Positions 50,873 to 61,676 of a stretch of DNA of 64,000 nucleotides are shown piece after piece (within the stretch, counting starts at the first letter, position 1; each line of letters opens with the position of its first letter). Source of the stretch: an uncultured Chlorobiota bacterium (GTDB lineage: Bacteria; Bacteroidota; Ignavibacteria; UBA10030; UBA6906); the NCBI GenBank assembly GCA_900696645.1, contig CAADGV010000033.1, positions 62,001 to 126,000 of the forward strand. Reading direction: 5' to 3'. Below the pieces are notes generated by a model. That model worked only from the letters and a program-made list of their open reading frames with translations, ran no database searches and was not told where the DNA came from. Both the position numbers and the translations under genes were made by a program.

Positions 50873-52089
50873 AAACCACCGAATATGCGACAGAGGAACG
50901 AGGCGGCATTACGCTCCCGAAAGGGTTTCGGGCGGCGGGAATTCACTGCGGGGTCAAACGCATGAAGAAGGATCTGGCCTTGATAGTGTCCGACGTTCCC
51001 GCAACAGCCGCGGCGGTGTTTACGCTGAACAGAGTACAGGCCGCGCCTGTAGTTCTGAGCAAACAGCATTTTGCGACTTGCAGCAAGTTTCACGCAATTG
51101 TCATCAACAGCGGAAATGCAAATGCATGCACGGGAGAAAAGGGCTTCGAAGCGGCACGCGCAATGGCCGACGTAACGGCGCAGGTTGTGGGCGTGTATCC
51201 ATCGGAAGTCTTTGTTGCATCAACAGGCGTAATCGGCGAGCCCTTGCCCGTTGAGAAGGTCGTGAGCGGAATTCGAGCCGCAGCCGCGTTCCTGAGCGCA
51301 GGCGAGCATCAGAATGCCGCTGAAGCAATCATGACAACCGATACATTTGTGAAGTCGGCCTCTGCCACATTTGAGATTGACGGGAGAGAAGTGAATATCG
51401 GAGGTATTGCAAAGGGCTCCGGTATGATCCACCCCAACATGGCAACAATGCTCGGCTTCATTACAACTGATGCGGCAATCGAGCCGGATACATTTCAAAT
51501 GCTGTTGACGGAAACGGTTGATAGAACGTTCAACCGGATTGTCGTTGATGGCGACACCAGTACAAACGACATGGTTGTGGCGCTTGCGAACGGGGAATCA
51601 GGCATTGTTCCTCTGCGGCCCGGCACGGCAGCGTTCAGATTGTTTGCAGAACACTTCGAGAACGTACTTCGTAAGCTTGCACTCGATATTGTACGCGACG
51701 GCGAGGGAGCAACGAAACTCGTGGAAATACGCGTCGAAGGGGCGATGAACAAGGGGGACGCCCTGAAGGCTGCGAAAGCCGTGGCTCTTTCTCCACTTGT
51801 CAAGACTGCCATTCACGGCGAGGATGCGAATTGGGGGAGAATCATTGCTGCCGTTGGATACTCGGGCATTGAATTCAATCCGGCCGAATTCGAAATCATC
51901 ATCAATAAGCTGCCAATTCTTGGAAAGAACTTTACGATCTCCCTTTCAAATCAAGACGCCAACAAGCGTCTGAAAAGCGATTTCATCGAACTCGTCATTC
52001 GTCTGAACGGCGGAACGGGCATGGCAACTGTCTGGACGTGTGATTTCTCCGAGCAGTATGTAGTCATCAACGGAAGCTATCGCTCATGA
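50857..52089 (+). CDS. argJ: Ornithine acetyltransferase / glutamate N-acetyltransferase
   Basis: A 410-residue enzyme that recycles the acetyl group from acetylornithine to glutamate. It cuts itself into two chains before the threonine of KGSGMIHPNMATMLGF. NSGNANACTGEKGF and DGDTSTNDMVVALANG are also conserved. Its presence means the cyclic acetyl pathway is used here rather than the succinyl or ArgE route of many Bacteroidota. Overlaps argB by 4 bp. Confidence 0.95.
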   Translation: MLPALETTEYATEERGGITLPKGFRAAGIHCGVKRMKKDLALIVSDVPATAAAVFTLNRVQAAPVVLSKQHFATCSKFHAIVINSGNANACTGEKGFEAARAMADVTAQVVGVYPSEVFVASTGVIGEPLPVEKVVSGIRAAAAFLSAGEHQNAAEAIMTTDTFVKSASATFEIDGREVNIGGIAKGSGMIHPNMATMLGFITTDAAIEPDTFQMLLTETVDRTFNRIVVDGDTSTNDMVVALANGESGIVPLRPGTAAFRLFAEHFENVLRKLALDIVRDGEGATKLVEIRVEGAMNKGDALKAAKAVALSPLVKTAIHGEDANWGRIIAAVGYSGIEFNPAEFEIIINKLPILGKNFTISLSNQDANKRLKSDFIELVIRLNGGTGMATVWTCDFSEQYVVINGSYRS

Positions 52090-52952
52090 ACGACAACGGA
52101 CAATTGCGCAAGGAAGATGTTCTGGTTGAAGCGCTTCCGTACATACAGCAGTTTGAGCGAACGACGTTCGTCATCAAATACGGCGGCGCTGCAATGGAAG
52201 ACGAACAACTGAAGCAGATGGTGGCACAGGACGTTACGCTGCTGCGAAAGATCGGGATCGATATTGTTGTTGTTCACGGCGGGGGGAAGGAAATCACGTT
52301 TCTTGCCAGCCGGCTGAATCTTGAAACACAATTCGTCAACGGCCAGCGGTACACCGATGCCAGCACGCGGGATGTCGTGCAGATGGTGCTTGCCGGACTG
52401 ATCAACAAGGATATTGTACGTCGCATCAACCTGCATAACGGCAACGCAATCGGCTTGAGCGGAATAGATGCGAAATTACTCATGGTGAAGCGGTACGATA
52501 GGGAGGATCTTGGTTTCGTGGGTGAGATAACAACCGTCAATGCGTCGTTCATCCGATCGATGCTAAGGGATGGATGTCTGCCCGTGATTGCCCCTCTTGG
52601 TGTTGACGGCGAAGGTACGGTGTACAACATCAACGCGGACATCGCAGCGGGTGAAATTGCCAAAGCTTTAGTAGCAACGAAGTTGATCTACATGACGGAT
52701 GTTGAAGGCATTCAGGTGGGTACGGATTTGCTGAAATGTCTCACGGAATCTGATGCACAGAATCTTATTGAGAAGAATGTAATAAGCGGCGGCATGATTC
52801 CGAAGGTGGACTCGGCGCTGGATGCACTCAAGAGCGGTGTAGGCAAAGTCCACATCATCAACGGCAAAACTCCGCATGCGTTGCTGCTGGAAATCTTCAC
52901 AACGGAGGGGGTCGGGACGGAAATCGTTCATCAAAACGGAACGCAACAATGA
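52086..52952 (+). CDS. argB: Acetylglutamate kinase
   Basis: A 288-residue amino-acid kinase, the second step of arginine synthesis. VIKYGGAAM and VVVHGGGKEITFLASRL bind ATP and substrate; FVNGQRYTDASTRDVVQMVL and AGEIAKALVATKLIYMTDV follow the family. ATGA overlaps at both ends couple it to argJ and argR. The long N-terminal helix (YIQQFERTTFVIKY) is the kind seen in arginine-inhibited hexameric forms. Confidence 0.95.
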   Translation: MNDNGQLRKEDVLVEALPYIQQFERTTFVIKYGGAAMEDEQLKQMVAQDVTLLRKIGIDIVVVHGGGKEITFLASRLNLETQFVNGQRYTDASTRDVVQMVLAGLINKDIVRRINLHNGNAIGLSGIDAKLLMVKRYDREDLGFVGEITTVNASFIRSMLRDGCLPVIAPLGVDGEGTVYNINADIAAGEIAKALVATKLIYMTDVEGIQVGTDLLKCLTESDAQNLIEKNVISGGMIPKVDSALDALKSGVGKVHIINGKTPHALLLEIFTTEGVGTEIVHQNGTQQ

Positions 52953-53404
52953 ACAAGGAAGAGATTCAGAAGCGGCACGCTGCAATCAAGTCGCTCATTG
53001 CTTCGAAAGACATCTCAAATCAAACTGAGCTTGTCAATGAATTGAAGAGGAAGAGAATCGATGTCACGCAGGCAACACTTTCGCGTGACCTTGCGGAACT
53101 GGGCATCATCCGGATGCCGACGGAACACGGCTATCGTTACGAAATCAGGACGGCAAGCGCCGAGCCTGTACTGCGAGGCTTTACCGCTGAAGAAGTGATT
53201 TCTGTTGAATCAAACGAGAATCTGATCGTGATCAAGACATTTCCCGGCAGGGCGCAAGGGGTTGCGTTTTTGCTGGATAGTAAGCGTGATACGGAGATTC
53301 TGGGGACGATTGCAGGTGATGATACGATCGTTGTCATTCCCAAATCCGTCAGACAGATCAAAAAGACAATCAACAACATCTCACACTATTTGGGACTTAC
53401 CTAA
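52949..53404 (+). CDS. argR: Arginine repressor ArgR
   Basis: A 151-residue repressor: N-terminal winged helix (QTELVNELKRKRIDVTQATL, then SRDLAELGI) and C-terminal arginine-binding/oligomer domain with GRAQGVAFLLD and GTIAGDDTIVVIP. Arginine-bound ArgR binds ARG boxes, found here between argD and argC, so the operon controls itself. argG starts one base after its stop. Confidence 0.95.
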   Translation: MNKEEIQKRHAAIKSLIASKDISNQTELVNELKRKRIDVTQATLSRDLAELGIIRMPTEHGYRYEIRTASAEPVLRGFTAEEVISVESNENLIVIKTFPGRAQGVAFLLDSKRDTEILGTIAGDDTIVVIPKSVRQIKKTINNISHYLGLT

Positions 53405-54661
53405 ATGGCAAAAAACAAAATTGTTGTCGCGTATTCCGGCGGCCTCGACACGTCGGTGATGGTTCACTGGCTGAAGAATCATTACGACGCTGAAATTATC
53501 ACCTGCACCGGGAATCTCGGACAAACGAAAGAGACTGCGTCCTTGAAGGAGAAAGCCCGCGCATCCGGAGCTTCCAAAATCTACTACATAGATTTGCGGA
53601 GGGAGTTCCTTGAAAACTACGCATTCCCCGCGTTGCAGACGGGAGCTTTGTATGAGGAGGCGTATCCGATGGCGACATCCATCGGTCGGCCGCTGCTTGC
53701 AAAGACGATGGTGGAGATTGCAAGAAAAGAAGGCGCAACAATGATTGCGCACGGCTGTACCGGTAAGGGAAACGATCAGGTACGGTTCGAGGTTTCGATT
53801 GGCGCGCTTGCGCCTGATATTCACGTGCTTGCTCCGTTGAGAACCTGGGAGTTCAAGTCACGCGAAGAAGAGATTGAATATGCCGCTGCGAACGGTATTC
53901 CTGTTTCTGCAACTGTGAAGAGTCCTTATTCCATTGACGAAAATCTCTGGGGCACGAGCATTGAATGCGGCGTTCTTGAAGACCCGATGGTTGAGCCGCC
54001 GCTTGATGCATTTCAATCAACGGCATCTCCCGAGCTTGCGCCGGATGAATCCGACGAAGTGACGATAGGCTTTGAGAGAGGAATTCCTGTCAGCATTGAC
54101 AGGAGGGAAATGGATAGCATCTCTCTCGTGGAATTTCTTAATTCACTTGGTGCACGCAATGCCATAGGCAGGTTGGATTTGATTGAGAACCGGCTTGTCG
54201 GGATTAAGTCGCGTGAAGTATACGAAGCGCCGGCGGCGACGATTCTCCATTTTGCGCACAAAGAACTTGAGCGGCTGACGCTTGACAAAAGTGTAGCGCA
54301 TTACAAGTCGTTGGTTGCGCACGAATATGCGAATCTCATTTATAACGGATTGTGGCACTCGCCGCTACGCGAAGCCCTTTCTGCGTTTGTGGCGAAAACT
54401 CAGGAACGAGTCACCGGCATTGTAAAAGTCAAACTATATAAGGGAACAATCCGGGTAATTGCACGAAGTTCGCCCTATTCACTCTATGATTCGAAACTGG
54501 CAACCTACACAGCGGAAGATCAGTTTGATCATACAGCCTCTGAAGGTTTCATCAAGATTTACGGGCTGCCTTTGAAGACGTACAACAGTGTTGGCGACAT
54601 TGTTCCTTCCAACGGCAAGAAGAACAGGCAACAGGTGGGGAAGTATGCCACTGTGGAATAG
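53405..54661 (+). CDS. argG: Argininosuccinate synthase
   Basis: A 418-residue ATP-dependent enzyme that joins citrulline and aspartate. [17 protein letters not shown] is the PP-motif; [12 protein letters not shown] and [20 protein letters not shown] are conserved. Length is normal. Starts one base after argR and overlaps argH by 17 bp. argF (ornithine carbamoyltransferase), which makes citrulline, is not in this run. Confidence 0.95.
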   Translation: MAKNKIVVAYSGGLDTSVMVHWLKNHYDAEIITCTGNLGQTKETASLKEKARASGASKIYYIDLRREFLENYAFPALQTGALYEEAYPMATSIGRPLLAKTMVEIARKEGATMIAHGCTGKGNDQVRFEVSIGALAPDIHVLAPLRTWEFKSREEEIEYAAANGIPVSATVKSPYSIDENLWGTSIECGVLEDPMVEPPLDAFQSTASPELAPDESDEVTIGFERGIPVSIDRREMDSISLVEFLNSLGARNAIGRLDLIENRLVGIKSREVYEAPAATILHFAHKELERLTLDKSVAHYKSLVAHEYANLIYNGLWHSPLREALSAFVAKTQERVTGIVKVKLYKGTIRVIARSSPYSLYDSKLATYTAEDQFDHTASEGFIKIYGLPLKTYNSVGDIVPSNGKKNRQQVGKYATVE

Positions 54662-56015
54662 CCGTTTCCGAAAGCCGCTCAACTACGAGGTGTTGAAGTT
54701 TACGTCATCCATCGAGATCGACAAGCGCTTGTACAATGACGATATTGACGGGAGCATTGCTCATGTCCGGATGTTGATCAAGAAAAAGATCATCTCACAC
54801 TCTGACGGGAAGGCAATCCAGCGCGGCCTTGAACGCATTCGAAAGGAAATCGCCTCGGGCAAGCTCAGTATCAACTGGCGCAATGAAGATATCCATACGT
54901 TGATTGAAGAGCGGCTTGTCCGATTGATTGGTGAGAGGGGGAAAAGACTCCACGCAGCACGAAGCCGGAATGACCAGGTGGCGCTTGATGAGCGGCTCTA
55001 TCTCCGGAAAGAAATTCAGGAGACAGTAAAACGAATCAACGCCCTGCAACTGACTCTGCTGTCACAAGCCGAGTCTCACAAAACGACAGTCGTGCCCGGC
55101 TACACGCATTTACAACGGGCGCAGCCGATTCTCTTTGCTCACCATCTGCTCGCCTACATTTCCATGTTCGAGCGTGACGTTGAGAGACTTAGAGATTGCG
55201 GAAAACGCAACAATTATTCCCCGCTTGGTGCAGCCGCTTTTGCAGGCACGTCTCTGAGTATCGACAGAAAAATGACGGCCCGGGTTCTCGGCTTCAGCGG
55301 AATTGTGGAGAACAGCATCGACGCCGTAAGCGATAGGGATGTACTCATTGAGTTCATCGGCGCCTGCGCGATTACGATGATGCATCTCAGCCGGCTTTCG
55401 GAAGAGATGGTGTTGTGGTGTTCGCAAGAATTCGGCTTCGCGCAACTCGATGATGCATACGCAACAGGCAGCAGTCTGATGCCGAACAAAAAGAACCCTG
55501 ACATACCCGAGTTGATTCGCGGCAAAACCGGGAGAGTATACGGCAGCTTGATGGGCCTCCTGACAGTCATGAAGGCTCTGCCGCTTGCGTATAATCGTGA
55601 TATGCAAGAGGACAAGATTCACCTGTTTGAGGCCGTGGAGACGACAAAGGACTCGCTACGCCTGGCAACTCTCATGATGAAGCATACAACATTCCGCTCG
55701 GATAGATTCGAAAAGCAATTGAAGGGAGATTTCGCGCTTGCAACCGATCTCGCCGAGTACCTGGTGCGAAGGGGAGTTCCGTTCAGAAGCGCGCATTCCG
55801 CGCTCGGCAATCTGGTTGCGCTCTGCAACGCCCGGCGGTGCTTGCTTCATGAGTTATCTCTCGTTGACTTCAAGAAGGCATCTCCATCGTTCGAAGAAGA
55901 TGTGTTTCTATTGCTTTATCCGGGTGCCAGCGTCAAGGGCAAGAGTTCTGAGGGTAGTACATCGCCCGAAGAAGTGGAGAAGGCGTTACGTCAATGGAAG
56001 AAACGGCTCAGATAG
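54645..56015 (+). CDS. argH: Argininosuccinate lyase
   Basis: A 456-residue enzyme that splits argininosuccinate into arginine and fumarate. [40 protein letters not shown] and the signature [19 protein letters not shown] are diagnostic. ATG 54645 lies inside the end of argG. Last gene of the arginine operon. Confidence 0.95.
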   Translation: MPLWNSRFRKPLNYEVLKFTSSIEIDKRLYNDDIDGSIAHVRMLIKKKIISHSDGKAIQRGLERIRKEIASGKLSINWRNEDIHTLIEERLVRLIGERGKRLHAARSRNDQVALDERLYLRKEIQETVKRINALQLTLLSQAESHKTTVVPGYTHLQRAQPILFAHHLLAYISMFERDVERLRDCGKRNNYSPLGAAAFAGTSLSIDRKMTARVLGFSGIVENSIDAVSDRDVLIEFIGACAITMMHLSRLSEEMVLWCSQEFGFAQLDDAYATGSSLMPNKKNPDIPELIRGKTGRVYGSLMGLLTVMKALPLAYNRDMQEDKIHLFEAVETTKDSLRLATLMMKHTTFRSDRFEKQLKGDFALATDLAEYLVRRGVPFRSAHSALGNLVALCNARRCLLHELSLVDFKKASPSFEEDVFLLLYPGASVKGKSSEGSTSPEEVEKALRQWKKRLR

Positions 56016-56053
56016 AGAGGGAGCATGAATATGGTGATTGTTTGAATTTCTTG

Positions 56054-56082
56054 TTGACAAAGCCCCCCCTCTTTCCTACATT
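56054..56082 (+). promoter_or_regulatory. Predicted sigma-70 promoter for the outer-membrane cluster
   Basis: TTGACA (56054-56059), 17 bp, TACATT (56077-56082). It lies in the 265-bp space after argH and implies a leader of about 190 nt before the lipoprotein gene at 56281. I see no riboswitch or other structure in the rest of the space. Confidence 0.6.
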
Positions 56083-56280
56083 TAATCACCATCATTAAGT
56101 TACGTTCACACCATCAAAGCCCATCGCACGTTACACAAGTCAGTCCGGTCGAAGATGTGTTCCGTGTGCGGTCAAAGGGGTCACAGAAGTACAAACAGGC
56201 AACCCGGTGTGGCGCAATGATGCGCGGATCGAAAACCTTCACACAATCTTCATCACAAACAACTTGGTCGCTATTACGCT

Positions 56281-56913
56281 ATGCGAACTCACACACCTAA
56301 ACCCTTCTATTGGCTGACATCTCTCCTTATCGCTGTTGCGATGTTCGGGATATCATGCCAGCAGTACGAGTATTCGTCGCCCGGCCCGGGAATTCTTGAA
56401 CTCAGATTGGCGGTAAAGAATACACGGGAGAATATCATTCCGTTCAATGATTTCAGTTTTCTGAATATCGTCATCAGGGACATGGCGGTGTTGAGAAACG
56501 ACGGAACGTATCTAATCGTCTTGTCTGATCTTCACGCCATTCAACGCAAAGAAAATGGTGATACGCTGAATTGTATTACCTTTGCGGCAAGAGATTCTCA
56601 AATCGTCTTGGGACAGGTGTACGCTCCTCCGGGGACGTATGTGGGTCTGGGGCTTGACAAGATGACGGCGGTTGTGCACGACCCGTTCTTACTGCGGTTT
56701 GATGGGAACCGGTATACACCAATTGCGATTCTCGATGTTGGCCCTGCCCAGAAATTCACTATGATCCAGCCTCCTCCTCCGTTTGATGTAAAGGAGTCCC
56801 GAAAAACAATTGTGACGTTCACGCTTGATCTTGATCAGTCGATGCCACGCCGAACAGAGTGGTTCGAGTGGGTGGCGCCGTTGGTGTATATATCCTCAAT
56901 TCAATATTTATAG
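56281..56913 (+). CDS. Lipoprotein of unknown function, DUF4382-like
   Basis: A 210-residue protein with a lipoprotein signal (LLIAVAMFGISC; lipidated Cys26). The mature part is beta-rich with VKNTRENIIPFNDFSFLNIV, then GQVYAPPGTYVGLGLDKMTA and TIVTFTLDLDQSM, the pattern of DUF4382 domains: a beta-sandwich in which a property of a bound group is set by spacing of strands. First gene of a plus-strand series with a second lipoprotein, a TonB receptor and a PorV-type protein. Confidence 0.6.
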   Translation: MRTHTPKPFYWLTSLLIAVAMFGISCQQYEYSSPGPGILELRLAVKNTRENIIPFNDFSFLNIVIRDMAVLRNDGTYLIVLSDLHAIQRKENGDTLNCITFAARDSQIVLGQVYAPPGTYVGLGLDKMTAVVHDPFLLRFDGNRYTPIAILDVGPAQKFTMIQPPPPFDVKESRKTIVTFTLDLDQSMPRRTEWFEWVAPLVYISSIQYL

Positions 56914-56938
56914 TTACAGCCAAAGAGTTCGAAGCGCT

Positions 56939-58789
56939 ATGAATAGTACATCTCCACAATCTCGATTTGTTCCGAAGCCGCGAACAGTGTTGCTGGCCGT
57001 TCTTCTTGCGGGAGTGATGCTTGGCCTGTGGAACTGCAACTATCCGGATACGCCTGCAGCCGGCAATTCACTGCCCACCACACGGCTGGCAAACGTACCG
57101 GCAAACGACACGATTGCCCAATATATCAGTCTGGGCGTTATTCCGGAAATCACCCTTTTCTGGCTTGGCGATGACCCGGATGGCTATGTTGTCGCTTACA
57201 GGTATCGGTGGATTGACTTCTTTAGCGGACAACAGCGTCCTCAGCCATATCAAACGGTACTCAATCTTGTCAGCATTGGCCCTACGCCGCTTGAACGAAT
57301 GATGCTTGTGAAGGGGAACCAAAATTCGATTCCCAATATCTACACGTTTTTTGCGACCCTGACGAATCAGGATGGCGCCCTCATTAGCGCAATTGGCGAT
57401 TCGTTGGCGACGGGCAGAACATTTGCCGTTCCGTACAAAACAGGATTGGTCGTAGGTGACTCTGTTGCCGGTGCCGATTCCGTTGTTCATCGTTCGCCGA
57501 CAACCGGGCGTTTTATTTTCGATTCGCCGGCAGACAGCAACATGCATCGCTTCGAGGTTGCTTCGATTGACAACAACGGTGGAATCGACCCGAACCCTGC
57601 CTACGTGAATTTCTGGACTTTGCGGTCACCTGCTCCGCTCGTAACGGTTACAGCGCCCGTGGTGAATACACAGATAAGCTCAGGACTGTCTGATACCAAT
57701 CAGATTGCGATCAGACATGCAACCGACCGATTCCCCGGGTTGAGGATTGACTTTAGTGCAATAGACTTCAGTACCGATGAGCGTGTGTTCTCTTGGGCGG
57801 TGGATGATACGCTTGACCCTGCGAGTTGGTCTCCGTGGAGCGAGAACACCTTTGCTCTTGTAACAGCCTCGTCCTTCAAGCCGATTGTCACGGGCTGGCA
57901 CAATTTCTACGTCCGCGCTAAGAACCGGTGGGGTGTGCTGAGTAATATCGCCACTTACAGGCACTCTACAGGGCAGGGGAGCTTCAAAGCGACTATTGTG
58001 GCAATAGATAGCGTCGGGTATGTTCCCCGAATTCTGGTGATCAATTCGGCACCACCGCCAAGCGGAGCTGTACCTTGGGGAATTGACACCACAGCGAGCA
58101 GGAACTTCTATTCAGGCATTCTTGATGCAGTCGGAAAGGCAGGCAAATATGATATTTGGACTGTAGCCGGTCGTCCGATTGCCAGTGCTTTTCCAAGTGT
58201 CATCACGCTGGGACAATACTCGACCGTTATTCTCTTAATGGATCAGAAACTGCCCGCAATCGGAGGGGCTGTGTATCAGTTTGACCCAACGCGTCAAACC
58301 AACATGAAGAGGTACCTCACAGCGGGCGGAAATCTGATCTTTAGTGGTCCTGTGAATTACATTACGGCAATTCAGAACTTCGAGCCATGGTCTGTTGAGA
58401 TATTCCATACCCTTCCCTCTCCGCCTCCGTATCCGCAGCGCATGAACATTAATCTCGATTTCCGAGGTACACGCGGACACAATGGCTATCCCGACTTGAC
58501 AATTGACCCTGCAAAATTACCGGCCGACTCACTTGGCTCTCTCAGGCAGATCATAGTTAACATCCCAGCCGGTTTTGGGGAGACGATTGGGTGGTTCAAT
58601 TCGAGAACCAGCGATCCGATATGGAATAATGCTCCGGTGGGTATTCGTTTCCTGGCGCCCGATCCTGTTCCGCCGGCACGTAGAACTTATTCGGTTGTTC
58701 ACTTTGGTTTCCCGCTATATTATGCAGAACAGGCTTCTGCTATTCAAGCTATGCAAAAAGCGCTCACAGACGTACATGAACTGCCATGA
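56939..58789 (+). CDS. Large lipoprotein with Ig/Fn3-like beta domains
   Basis: A 616-residue protein. A signal with AVLLAGVMLGLWNCNYP gives a likely lipidated Cys34. The mature part is rich in beta strands (FWLGDDPDGYVVAYRYRWID; HRFEVASIDNNGGIDPNP; VTGWHNFYVRAKNRWGV), as in surface Fn3-like domains. The region after residue 360 looks like an alpha/beta domain with VIDT/LMDQKLP. ATG 56939 has no clear ribosome-binding site but begins the signal peptide. Ends 38 bp before the TonB receptor start. Confidence 0.65.
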   Translation: MNSTSPQSRFVPKPRTVLLAVLLAGVMLGLWNCNYPDTPAAGNSLPTTRLANVPANDTIAQYISLGVIPEITLFWLGDDPDGYVVAYRYRWIDFFSGQQRPQPYQTVLNLVSIGPTPLERMMLVKGNQNSIPNIYTFFATLTNQDGALISAIGDSLATGRTFAVPYKTGLVVGDSVAGADSVVHRSPTTGRFIFDSPADSNMHRFEVASIDNNGGIDPNPAYVNFWTLRSPAPLVTVTAPVVNTQISSGLSDTNQIAIRHATDRFPGLRIDFSAIDFSTDERVFSWAVDDTLDPASWSPWSENTFALVTASSFKPIVTGWHNFYVRAKNRWGVLSNIATYRHSTGQGSFKATIVAIDSVGYVPRILVINSAPPPSGAVPWGIDTTASRNFYSGILDAVGKAGKYDIWTVAGRPIASAFPSVITLGQYSTVILLMDQKLPAIGGAVYQFDPTRQTNMKRYLTAGGNLIFSGPVNYITAIQNFEPWSVEIFHTLPSPPPYPQRMNINLDFRGTRGHNGYPDLTIDPAKLPADSLGSLRQIIVNIPAGFGETIGWFNSRTSDPIWNNAPVGIRFLAPDPVPPARRTYSVVHFGFPLYYAEQASAIQAMQKALTDVHELP

Positions 58790-58827
58790 TGACGAACTTA
58801 TTCTCTTCGAAACAGGAGGGGCTCTCA

Positions 58828-61671
58828 ATGAAATTCCTACGTAAAGCTGCGTTTATTCTTCTGTCTATCAGTGTCGTGTGGAGAGGGTACGCGGGTACAA
58901 CGGGAGCTCTTGCAGGAAAGGTTACCGACGTGTCTACCGGTGAACCGCTTCCCGGTGTCAATATTGTAGTCGTGGGAAGCGGACGCGGCGGCGTCACCAA
59001 CACAAAAGGTGAGTTTTCCATTACCGGTATCACGGAAGGTTCTTACGTTCTCCGTGCCTCGCTTATCGGGTACAAGGCGATGGAAACGCAAAAGGTGCAA
59101 ATTGATGCCGACCAGACAACAGTGTTCAATTTCAGGCTGGCGAGCACGGATATCGAAGTGGAAGGCGTAACGGCATTTGGCGAGAGGCCGATAGTTGACG
59201 TGCGCAAGCTTTCCGGGGACCAGACTTTCAGCAAAGATAAGATCGAGCAACTTCCAAACCTGAAGGGTGTTGAAGATGTGCTTACGCTTCAGGCTGGCGT
59301 CGTGAAGTTCGGCAACCAGTTGTTTCTCCGCGGTGGAAGGGCGAACGAAACACAGATCCTTATTGACGGCGTGCCGGTGAGCAATGTTGGCGGCGGTGGT
59401 ACGGCAACGGGAACGAGCAGCGCAAATGAGCAATTGCAGCAACTGTATTCCGGAACCGGAACAGCCGGCGGCGGAGCGCTGTCGGTAGCGGCAAACGCCA
59501 TTCAGTCCGTTAGCGTCTCCAGTAGCGGTCTCGATGCCGAATATGGCAATGCGCAGTCGGGCGTTGTGAATATCACGACAAAGGCTGGTGGGGAGAAATA
59601 CACTGCCTCCGGTCAATTTCGGACGGATGGTATTTCAGCAGGCGGCGGCCAGAACGAACGATACTATTCTGCCAATCTCGGTGGCCCGGAGCCGATTACG
59701 TCATATCTCCTGCCATCAATGGGTGTTGAGGTCCCGGGGAAACTCTCATTCTTCATGAGTGCAGACTTTAACCAGCAGGATGGTGCATACAAGTTCAATC
59801 AGGATCAGTTCTATAACCCCCAACGCCGGAAGGTGAAGTTTGGAGGAATTTTTGGAGGGCTGTTGGGCGGACTTGGGTTCAACTACACGGATAAGCAATC
59901 CAACACATATTCATTCAATACGAAATTATCATATTTCGTCGGAGAGAGCGATCAGTTCTCCTATAGCTACCGGGCAAACATCGAATCACGGCGGTCGCTT
60001 TACGGCAATTACAGCTGGCGAGACCTGTCGGACTCATTGGGAACACGGCTTCGGTTGAATACGCAGAATGTTGTTCAGTGGACCCACATCATCGGGCTGA
60101 ATACATTGCTGCGGGGATTCGTCAGTCGGCAAGAAACACAGGAAGAATACACGATTGGAGATCTGAATCCTGCACAATATTCCACCGTGACGAATCTGGC
60201 CGACCGTGACCCGAACCAGGATGGATTTAACGACCTCGGTACGGGCCAAAGCTGGAGCAACAGCAACACTGTATTGTGGAATGCGAAATTTGACTACAGC
60301 AGTCAAGTTCACGAATTGCACTATTTGAAGACGGGTATCGAATATTTCTACGAACAGTTGCGTGGAACGAGCATTTCCTTTCCGCAGGCACCGTTCGGTG
60401 AGCGACGACGGGCAGACAGTTTGAGTGGCGGTGTCGGTTTGTATCCGGGCTATGGCCGGGGTCGTTGGGTGACTAACGCCATGCCCAGTCGCGGTGGCCT
60501 GTATGTTCAGGACAATATCGAGTTCGGGCAGGGGCTTCTCTCGATTCATGTCGGACTTCGTTACGATTGGTTTTATCTCGGAAAGCAAGTGTTTGACCGG
60601 GGTCCGTCAGGGTTTGTAACACGCTGGGAGCAGGCAACAGGACTCAAAGCAACGTGGTTGGACAAGAAGTCCTTCTTCTCACAATTTACGAGCGGGAACT
60701 TCAGCCCGCGGCTTGCAATCGGGTATCCGGTTTCGCAAACTACGAAATTCTACTTCAACTACGGTCACTTCCTCCAGCATCCGGATAGAGATCAGCTTTA
60801 TCGGTTCCCGTTGTTGATTGATATTTCCGGCAACTACGCAGGTAACCCCGGTCTGAAACCGCAGCGTACCGTTCAGTATGAAGCTGGATTTGAGCAGGCT
60901 ATCTTTGATGATCTCGCAATAGCCATCCGCGGATTCTACAAAGATATCTTTGACTACGTTGCACCGTTGAATACCGGACAAATCAACCTTAATGTTAACC
61001 TCGATTATGCCAGCGCACGCGGCTTTGAAATCATCCTCAACAAAGCCCTCTCGGATCATTATTCGGGAAGTATCGGCTACACTTTCCAGATTGCAAAGGG
61101 ACGTTCGTCAAACCCGTTTGCCGCATTGAACAGCCCGCAACTGCAGGGTCTGCCGCGTGAAACGCGGTTGGACTACGATCAACAACATACACTGAACCTC
61201 TTTGTTGCATATCGCGTAGCACCGGGTGAAGACTACGAGGTGTTTGGAATTCCGCTTGACAACTGGGGCGCTTCGGTGACATTCAATTTCGGAAGTGGCT
61301 TCCCGTACACGCCCTACAACAGGGGTAGAAGCCTGGAGGATGTGTACCTGCTGAACACAGGCAACGGGCCGTTTACATCCGAGCTTAATCTTTCGATGTA
61401 CAAGGGATTCAAGGTGTTTGATAAGCTAAACCTCACGGTCTCGCTTGACATTCTCAATCTCCTGAATCGAAAGAACGTCGATTTGAATGCCGGCGGATTT
61501 AATTCGTTGACAGGACGGCCGATTCTGTTCGGCGACTACAATCCGGAAACGGGCGTAATTTATCCGTGGGGAGGTTTCGACGGAAGCCAATCACTGGATG
61601 CGCGTGTGCCACCGTACATTTTCAGGGCACCAAGACAAATTGCATTAGGAATGAAGATTAATTGGGACTAA
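58828..61671 (+). CDS. TonB-dependent receptor with CarboxypepD-like N-terminal domain
   Basis: A 947-residue outer-membrane receptor. Signal peptide 1-22; residues 25-110 a carboxypeptidase-regulatory-like domain (ALAGKVTDVSTGEPLPGVNI); residues about 120-265 the plug (IEQLPNLKGVEDVLTLQAGV; FLRGGRANETQILIDGVPVS); the rest a 22-strand barrel with many aromatic strand ends and FRAPRQIALGMKINWD at the end. ATG 58828 has AGGAGGGG upstream. The substrate is unknown; no SusD gene lies beside it, so not a standard Sus pair. Confidence 0.9.
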   Translation: MKFLRKAAFILLSISVVWRGYAGTTGALAGKVTDVSTGEPLPGVNIVVVGSGRGGVTNTKGEFSITGITEGSYVLRASLIGYKAMETQKVQIDADQTTVFNFRLASTDIEVEGVTAFGERPIVDVRKLSGDQTFSKDKIEQLPNLKGVEDVLTLQAGVVKFGNQLFLRGGRANETQILIDGVPVSNVGGGGTATGTSSANEQLQQLYSGTGTAGGGALSVAANAIQSVSVSSSGLDAEYGNAQSGVVNITTKAGGEKYTASGQFRTDGISAGGGQNERYYSANLGGPEPITSYLLPSMGVEVPGKLSFFMSADFNQQDGAYKFNQDQFYNPQRRKVKFGGIFGGLLGGLGFNYTDKQSNTYSFNTKLSYFVGESDQFSYSYRANIESRRSLYGNYSWRDLSDSLGTRLRLNTQNVVQWTHIIGLNTLLRGFVSRQETQEEYTIGDLNPAQYSTVTNLADRDPNQDGFNDLGTGQSWSNSNTVLWNAKFDYSSQVHELHYLKTGIEYFYEQLRGTSISFPQAPFGERRRADSLSGGVGLYPGYGRGRWVTNAMPSRGGLYVQDNIEFGQGLLSIHVGLRYDWFYLGKQVFDRGPSGFVTRWEQATGLKATWLDKKSFFSQFTSGNFSPRLAIGYPVSQTTKFYFNYGHFLQHPDRDQLYRFPLLIDISGNYAGNPGLKPQRTVQYEAGFEQAIFDDLAIAIRGFYKDIFDYVAPLNTGQINLNVNLDYASARGFEIILNKALSDHYSGSIGYTFQIAKGRSSNPFAALNSPQLQGLPRETRLDYDQQHTLNLFVAYRVAPGEDYEVFGIPLDNWGASVTFNFGSGFPYTPYNRGRSLEDVYLLNTGNGPFTSELNLSMYKGFKVFDKLNLTVSLDILNLLNRKNVDLNAGGFNSLTGRPILFGDYNPETGVIYPWGGFDGSQSLDARVPPYIFRAPRQIALGMKINWD

Positions 61672-61676
61672 GGCCT